Positions 19,793 through 24,532 of a stretch of 24,532 bases of DNA are shown piece after piece. Position numbers and translations under genes: made by a program. The notes under the pieces are model-generated. The model made no database searches and was not told the DNA's origin. It worked only from the letters and a program-made list of their open reading frames with translations. The stretch comes from Sphacelaria rigidula (taxonomy: Eukaryota; Phaeophyceae; Sphacelariales), in NCBI GenBank assembly GCA_964200075.2, contig CAXNAA020000200.1, positions 1-24,532 of the forward strand. Direction: 5' to 3'. The stretch's first letter is position 1. Each line of letters begins with the position of its first letter.

Positions 19793-20848
19793 CTTCCTCT
19801 GTCCCATAAGTAAAGTCCGTTATGGGGGAAAGATCGTATATCGCCAATGGAGTTGCCCACGATGCTATGGATAGGTTTTTTTAAAAGCTGTTGACATGGT
19901 GATACTCGTTGAACAAAAAATATATATGAATCGAAATTACTGAGAATTAGTGGGTCAAAAAGTGGGCATTTTGGCGGGAATTTGAGATTTTTTTTAGATT
20001 TGTTTTTGAGAACATTATATTGAGAATTTCTGCTTTTCTGGACAATTGAACGCCCATTACCCCCACAACCACGATGGAGACCCCCCCCCCAAACGTAAGC
20101 GGGGCGCAGATGTGTCGTTGGGCCGCCGGTATGCAATGGCGGTGGAGATAGCGATGGCCATTCCCCCAGGAAATTCGAGGGTGCCCAAGGGCGTTCTAGG
20201 CTCCATGGCGGAGCGTTACGGCGTTGGTGCTGGTTGGATGGTATAGCTAGTCACGCAGCCTGCACAGTCGCCTGACTTGAACGTCAACGACTTGGGCTTC
20301 TTCGCATCTCTTAAGTCGAGGGTATGGGGGATGAATGCAAGTTCGATAGACGAGTTGGTGGAGACTATCTTCAAGCAGTACGAGGAGTACGACGGTGACA
20401 CGTTGGAGCGGGTTTGGCAGAGCCTCTTTAAGGTTTACAACCAAACACTACGTGAGATGGGCGACAACGACTTTAGTGTGGAACATTCCGGGGTGAGGGT
20501 GCGGCAGAGGGCAGGAACGTTAGAAAGGGTGGTAAAATACGATAAGGATGCCTTCACGAAGGCCTGGGACTACCTAGCGGCAAGCCCTAGCGACGACGAG
20601 GGCGGGTAACATTTTATTTATTTTTACACTTTTTTGCCCCTGCAAAAGGGCCTAAATGTGGCCTTTTTTGGGCCGACTACTTTTTTTTCGGACGGTCGCG
20701 TGACCCGGGGAGTGCGTAGAAAAACAAGACAAAAACGGGGTTCAACCCAAAAAACATCAAAGATTTCAGAAAAATTATCGCCAGCGACATCGGACACGGC
20801 TAAGGGTCCGTGTGATCATAACGGACTTTACTTATGGGACAGAGAAAG
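19793..20848 (+). mobile_element. Internally deleted mariner element (DD39D / Stowaway lineage)
   Basis: The 1056-bp element is bounded by TA on both sides (19791-19792 and 20849-20850). The terminal inverted repeats match over about 30 bp: CTTCCTCTGTCCCATAAG and onward at 19793, mirrored at 20848. The ends resemble the CTCCCTCCGTCCC ends of plant mariner-like and Stowaway elements. Inside is the start and the end of a transposase with the middle missing. The TIRs are well preserved, so the copy could be mobilised in trans if an active relative exists. A decayed relative of its 3' end lies at 345-574. Confidence 0.92.
20046..20609 (+). pseudogene. Mariner transposase, internally deleted, one stop
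   Basis: The frame covers 20046-20609 with a single TAG at 20244. The N-terminal part (RKRGADVSLGRRYAMAVEIA, then KGVLGSMAERYGV) resembles the helix-turn-helix start of mariner-like transposases. After the stop the same frame reads LVTQPAQSPDLNVNDLGFF, the region around the third catalytic aspartate in DD39D mariners (NDLGFF), then a normal C-terminus to the TAA at 20607. The block that should hold the first two catalytic aspartates, roughly 200 residues, is missing, so the protein cannot be a transposase. The only ATG near the start (20074) is out of frame with the N-terminal part across a run of ten C (20081-20090), so an indel there is likely. Family assignment is strong from the C-terminal motif and the ends. 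Confidence 0.9.
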
Positions 20849-20980
20849 TACAACCTGTAGGACCTGCTGCAATGGCTAGATCACCTACTTTGGGGCATAT
20901 AGTGGAAACCGATCTTACATTTCCAGACAGACGGAGTATATATTTTCAATTGCCGCACTTTGAATCCCTCTCCTTCCTCG

Positions 20981-21038
20981 GGACGAGTCCGTGGTCTCAA
21001 GGGATCAACTCATCTCTCTCTCTCCCCGGTACACGTCT
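20981..21038 (+). repeat. Dispersed repeat fragment, copy 1
   Basis: GACGAGTCC, TCAAGGGATC-AAC and TCCCCGGTACAC recur in the same order and spacing at 22564-22618. No larger element boundaries were found. Confidence 0.6.
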
Positions 21039-21164
21039 TGCATTTCGGTCTCGCGGATTGGGCCATGACTATCAGCACTGCCGCACCGCGTCAACTCTCG
21101 TCACACAAAGTCAGTTACCTACCTCTTGTTTGCTTACGTGCTGACGCTTTCGATGGTGTAAATC

Positions 21165-21250
21165 AGATACTTCCAAGGACAAACCCAACGCATTGGGATT
21201 CGAACCGGCATTTTATCCGCGCTCATGCTGACAGTCGGACCAACATGAAA
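21165..21250 (-). repeat. tRNA-like relic with a perfect B box
   Basis: Read on the minus strand, 21206-21196 is GGTTCGAATCC, an exact polymerase III B box, preceded by GCGGATAAAATGCC. An A box cannot be placed confidently (TGGTCCGACTG is the nearest), and the acceptor stem does not close. An A run (21258-21267 on the plus strand) lies beyond its 5' side. It is probably part of a tRNA-derived SINE. Confidence 0.45.
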
Positions 21251-21284
21251 CCTCAATGAAAAAAAAAGATCACTCAGCCGGTCG

Positions 21285-21775
21285 TCCCGGTGGTTCAGTT
21301 GATAATCTCGATAATCTAAAAACAATCTTAGGGTTGGGATGTGGGTTCGAATCTCGGTGAAGTGACACCATCTGAATTTTCTCACACCATGCCCAGTAGC
21401 GGAGAGCGACTATGTGTGTTGTTGTGTTACCATCCCATCTATTCTGGGCGCCGGGTCAGCATCTTTCGGTATATGTGGGCGCACCAGCCGGGGTCACACA
21501 GGAGGAAGGTCAACACAGGAGCTTTTTCTTTTTTGTTTGTTTCTAGTACCCCACCTTCCTTCTGCGGTCCGTGCCTTTATTTTTTATCGCGGGAGGGGTT
21601 CAGCAATCCCTTTCCCACGTCGACCGTTAAGTCGAAGTTTGTGTACCCACGACATAGTCGCTCTCCACTATTGGGCATGGTGTGAGCAAATATCCCAGAT
21701 CGCTCCGAGAATTGAACCGACGACCCAACCGTCAGCAGGTTTCGAGATCACCAAATGAGCCACCGGGGCGACCGG
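21285..21775. mobile_element. Foldback element whose two ends both carry tRNA-like promoters
   Basis: The left end has an A box TGGTTCAGTTG (21291-21301) and a B box GGTTCGAATCT (21344-21354). The right end, read on the minus strand, has TGGCTCATTTGG (21762-21751) and GGTTCAATTCT (21718-21708). Inside these, arms 21381-21414 and 21653-21686 are 34-bp inverted repeats with two mismatches (CTCACACCATGCCCA…). The whole outer 120-130 bp is therefore an inverted repeat with tRNA-derived sequence facing inward from both sides. The central 240 bp are not palindromic and non-coding. It is either an inverted SINE dimer or a foldback element built from SINE ends; the sequence alone does not decide. Confidence 0.7.
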
Positions 21776-21780
21776 GGCGA

Positions 21781-22056
21781 CAGGCTAGACTATGTCGTGG
21801 GAACACAAAATTTGACATGACGGTCGACGAGGGAACAGGACCGCTGAATCCTTCTCCAGAATAAAGGTGAGTCAAGCACCGCAGAAAGAAGCTGGAGTAC
21901 CAAGACAAAGGAAGATCTAAAAACTCCCGTGTAGACCTTCCCCTTGTGTGGCCCCGGCTGATGCGCCCACAGCCCACATGTGCCGAAATATGTTGACTGG
22001 CGTTCATAATAGATGGGATGGCAACACACACACACACACACACACACACACATCAG
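21781..22056 (-). mobile_element. Inverted second copy of the body of the tRNA-bounded element
   Basis: The reverse complement of this stretch aligns with 21414-21660. Shared blocks in order are a GTGTGTTG run, CCATCCCATCTATT, GTGGGCGCA-CAGCCGGGG, CACACA-GGGAAGGT, TTCTGCGGT, TTCAGC, a CGTCGACCGT-A-GTC block and CCCACGACATAGTC. Similarity is about three-quarters by eye. It abuts the right tRNA-like end of the preceding element and lies 50 bp beyond the PRMT5 exon's donor site, so it sits in that exon's downstream intron or flank. Confidence 0.75.
22024..22052. repeat. AC microsatellite
   Basis: About 14 copies of AC, inside the inverted body copy. At the corresponding place in the other copy (21412-21432) the sequence is only TGTGTGTTGTTGTGTT, so the run expanded in this copy. 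Confidence 0.95.
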
Positions 22057-22105
22057 TTCACGAGGGTATGGATCGCAGTTGGCTGTGCGTGCAATGTACG
22101 CTCAC

Positions 22106-22242
22106 CGAGATAAGGCTCTTCAAAGGTCTCGTGATCCTTCTTGGGCGGCATCCTGGTGCGAAGGTGTTCCAGGTACTGTATGTAGGGCAGGTAGCCGCTA
22201 GCGTGGTGTGATCGGCCCTTCACCACGAACTGCACCTTTTGC
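22106..22242 (-). CDS. Single internal exon of PRMT5 arginine methyltransferase
   Basis: A 137-bp minus-strand exon lies between AG (22244-22243) and the donor G|GTGAGCG (GT at 22105-22104). After one leading base it reads QKVQFVVKGRSHHASGYLPY, then IQYLEHLRTRMPPKKDHETF and EEPYL, with one base left for the next codon. PRMT5 proteins have the equivalent segment at the end of the N-terminal TIM barrel: VQF…G..HH, YLQYLEYL, PP, E.F and Y, just before the PLQPLMDNLE segment that opens the catalytic half. Conservation of VQF, HH, QYLE.L and PP is what I rely on. PRMT5 makes symmetric dimethylarginine on Sm proteins and histones. Neighbouring exons were not found on this strand from 18.8 kb to the window end. 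Upstream exons may lie beyond 24532. The next exon should begin with two bases completing Asp or Gly and then Y-L-Q-A/S-P-L. Confidence 0.75.
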
Positions 22243-22249
22243 CTGTTCA

Positions 22250-23490
22250 TGAATAAATTCGCCACGGCACATGCGGCGGATAATTCCGTTGAAAATTGGA
22301 GTACAAGGCTTCCACACGTTCGTCATCAAATCATCAAGGTTGAAATATCCTACTTCTAGTGTGGGACCACCAGATTCATGTTGAAGAGCCGACAGTTCTG
22401 AGTGCTCCTATCGTGTGCAGCTGGCATGAGCTCTGTCAACTCACTCGTTGCCTGCAACATAACATGCATATCTCTCACCCGAGGGTTATCCATACGCCTT
22501 GGAAGGAGGTTAGAGTCAGGGTTTTTTTTTCTCCCCTCACAGTGTCGACCCCCCCCTCCACGATGACGAGTCCTTGATGTCAAGGGATCCAACAAACTCT
22601 TCCCCGATACACACCTCCTCAGATTGAGGGTTGGCATCGGTTGGCAACGACGCTGTAAAATACGCCACCCACTGCGCAAGCTAGGCAACCAGGTTACCGT
22701 TAATTTCTTGCCCACGTGATTTTGCGGTTACCATGCTGGTGGTCGAGTAAGCATCATGTTGTGCGAGGTGCAGAACCTCCACACCGCGCTAAGGGATGAT
22801 CGTACTACGCAGTGTTTTAATGGTGCGGCACCCATGGGGCAGTGTGTATTGTACGTCGTGGCTGTCTCTGGAAGTGGTGATACCAGGAAATGAAGCAACT
22901 CATTCCAGGCTGTCATCCACATGCGAGATAATCAGCACGCTTCGGGCCGAACAATCTTGGTAGGATGCAGGCCACACGGCGCTTCGCGCTTGGTGATTGC
23001 GAGCCTGGTCCGGCAAAAAGCCGGCGCGCTTCGTCCCGACTTTGTAGGGACGCAAGGCCAATGGTCTTGAGACTACGAGTACGGCATGCAACATCATGAG
23101 TACACCACTCCCGGTACACCCATCGCATCCATTTAATCTCGCGGGTTCGGACAGCACCCCCGACCGCGTCGAGTGTTAGCAAACATAACAGACTCAGTCT
23201 AGATGCTTTGCTATTCATGACCTCGCGCATCCAACGACCGAAAATAGATATTCGTAGCTGGAAGGGAAGACCCCAACGTATTTTGCGGGAATCGTATCGA
23301 ACCCGCCTTGCTTCCACCTCAAGGGCGTCAGTCGTACCATTTAAATCTACACCACCTGGGCGCGGCGGCCGATCGGTTGGGTTACATACCCAGAACTCAT
23401 CAACCATGATGATTTGACGACGAAAACTTGCCTAAACCCACATCGAAAAAATATTAAAGGGGAAAGACGGCTCACAACATATGTAAAACG
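22250..23490. other. Gene-less stretch
   Basis: I looked here for the PRMT5 exon that should precede 22242 and did not find it. A 164-codon minus frame (22913-23407) has no recognised motif. The only repeat seen is the dispersed fragment at 22564-22618, near a T run and a C run at about 22521-22560. Confidence 0.4.
22564..22618 (+). repeat. Dispersed repeat fragment, copy 2
   Basis: GACGAGTCC, TCAAGGGATCCAAC and TTCCCCGATACAC match the fragment at 20981-21038 in order and spacing. Confidence 0.6.
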
Positions 23491-23494
23491 CATG

Positions 23495-23632
23495 ACGGGC
23501 AGCCCAGTTGAAAATAGCGGTGTAGCGCATACAGCACACACAACGGGTAGCCCGATTGCAGATGACGGTGTTGCTCGTACTGTACATACAACGCAGCGAG
23601 TGGTCCAGCTGAGGATAACAGTGCGCGCGGGA
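23495..23632 (+). repeat. 48-bp tandem repeat, two good copies and one decayed
   Basis: Units are 23495-23542, 23543-23590 and about 23591-23632. The plus frame is open from 23414 to 23650 and reads TGSPVENSGVAHTAHT then TGSPIADDGVARTVHT. The third unit has a small shift that breaks the peptide pattern. In-frame period alone does not show translation. Confidence 0.85.
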
Positions 23633-23881
23633 ACGATGGGCACTTGTTAGAGGCTGTAGATATTGGAACATGGCAATTTGTTTTACGCCGCCGATGAACT
23701 CGGGTGAAGCTATTTCTCATCTATTTTTTCGACGTCTCTCTTTTTATTTATATTTGGTGTTATTTTGCTTGTTTCGTTTTTGTTCGTAGTCTGGAGTCAT
23801 GAAAAAGGAACGATGAGAACTCCATGTCGTGTAAGAGCTGGGCCAGCCGAGAAGCGATTCTGCAGTTTGCAGGCCCACTAT

Positions 23882-24130
23882 ACGGACAATACTTGGAGCT
23901 GGATCCTGAAATATGGTATGGACAATGAGTAGGGCATAATAATACAAATTACTGGCGTACACAAGGGTTTTTTTTTTCATGAGTTTGGGGCATTTTATCG
24001 ATATCTGAAAACTGATTATTGCTCTTAACTCATGGAAAAAAAAAAACTTGTGTACGCCAGTAATTTCTTTTATTGTGCCCTACTCATTGTCCATACCAAA
24101 ATTTCAGGGCCCAACTCCAAGTATTGGCCG
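23882..24130. mobile_element. TA-flanked 249-bp foldback MITE
   Basis: TA at 23880-23881 and 24131-24132 flank an element beginning CGGACAATACTTGGAG and ending CTCCAAGTATTGGCCG. The arms run about 100 bp each: CCTGAAAT, TGGTATGGACAATGAGTAGG, AAATTACTGGCGTACACAAG, a T run, and CATGAGTT, all mirrored. They enclose roughly 50 bp. The TA duplication and size fit a Tc1/mariner-type MITE. Its ends differ from the mariner at 19793, so that element is not its direct parent. Confidence 0.88.
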
Positions 24131-24304
24131 TAAAATCGGCCGTTTAGTGACAGGGTCATAAGAAATTCGGAACAGTATTTTGCAGGTCATTTACCGGCCC
24201 ACGTCTGGTGTTTGTGTATTGAAACCTTGTGTGGGGCGTGGCTAGGGCATAATCAACAAAACAAAGGGGTTCAGGTTGATTTTTTTCAATTTTTTCCACT
24301 GGTT

Positions 24305-24351
24305 TAGGGCGTTCTTCTATGGTAAAGACCATATTTCACGAGAACGCCCTA
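24305..24351. repeat. Nested hairpin
   Basis: An outer perfect 11-bp pair (TAGGGCGTTCT at 24305-24315, mirrored at 24341-24351) encloses an inner pair TATGGT/ACCATA (24318-24333) with a 4-base loop. No U run follows to suggest a terminator, and A runs come only after 24360. Confidence 0.8.
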
Positions 24352-24532
24352 TTCTCTATGAAAAAAAAAATGAAGGCCCATTTTTCTATTTTATTCGGCA
24401 CTCTTTCGTGGTTCTCCACACCAAAATTCGTCGCCATCCGCGAAATGCATCGATTGGGAGTTTCATAGAGATTTCAGTATTGGCGCTATCTCCCTTAGGT
24501 ATAGGAATTACTAGACATGGAGTTAAATCAAC

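Noticed and set aside
21285-21365. Possible functional tRNA gene
   Set aside because: A and B boxes are good, but the acceptor and T stems do not pair properly, and the sequence is repeated inverted 400 bp away as part of an element.
22913-23407. 164-codon minus-strand frame upstream of the PRMT5 exon
   Set aside because: I tested it by eye as a possible N-terminal PRMT5 exon; none of the expected segments is present (the W-L-G-E-P and F-L-T-N-K-K-G type motifs).

Overview
The window reads as repeat-rich nuclear DNA of an intron-bearing eukaryote. GC content is roughly half, reading frames are short, and recognisable coding DNA makes up about 1 kb of 24.5 kb. Recognisable exons end at consensus GT/AG borders. 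I saw no ribosome-binding sites, operons, rRNA, intact tRNA genes or CRISPR arrays. The transposon types (a DD39D mariner with Stowaway-like ends, Harbinger-like MITEs) and the coding style would suit a stramenopile such as a brown alga. That placement is a guess, not a demonstration.

Layout. Positions 1-580 carry a decayed 3' end of a mariner element. Positions 580-5400 hold no gene I can recognise, only low-complexity and TGTACTG-rich DNA. Positions 5400-12550 are a graveyard of non-autonomous foldback elements from at least five families. These are a Harbinger-like MITE, a CCTCCGGAGG-rich foldback, a 300-bp MITE whose ends carry the repeated motif TTGAGAGT, a 450-bp long-arm foldback, and a CTCGAGGTTCC palindrome family. 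Between 8.7 and 9.0 kb lie palindromes and tRNA-like relics.

Three protein-coding loci can be supported, all on the minus strand. One is a two-exon CAP/PR-1 superfamily gene (14521-15439). One is the last coding exon of a MOT1/BTAF1 SNF2-family ATPase (18454-18810). One is a single internal exon of the arginine methyltransferase PRMT5 (22106-22242). The MOT1 and PRMT5 exons have clean borders and no frame damage, but I found no partner exons nearby. They are either transposed gene fragments or parts of genes with very long introns.

Between and around them lie an internally deleted mariner (19793-20848, TA target duplication), in-frame 75- and 93-bp tandem repeats, a foldback element whose two ends both carry tRNA-like A and B boxes (21285-21775) with an inverted second copy of its body beside it, a microsatellite, a 48-bp minisatellite, and a TA-flanked 249-bp foldback near the right end. 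I see no functional linkage between the three genes. The main story is the variety and nesting of palindromic non-autonomous elements.
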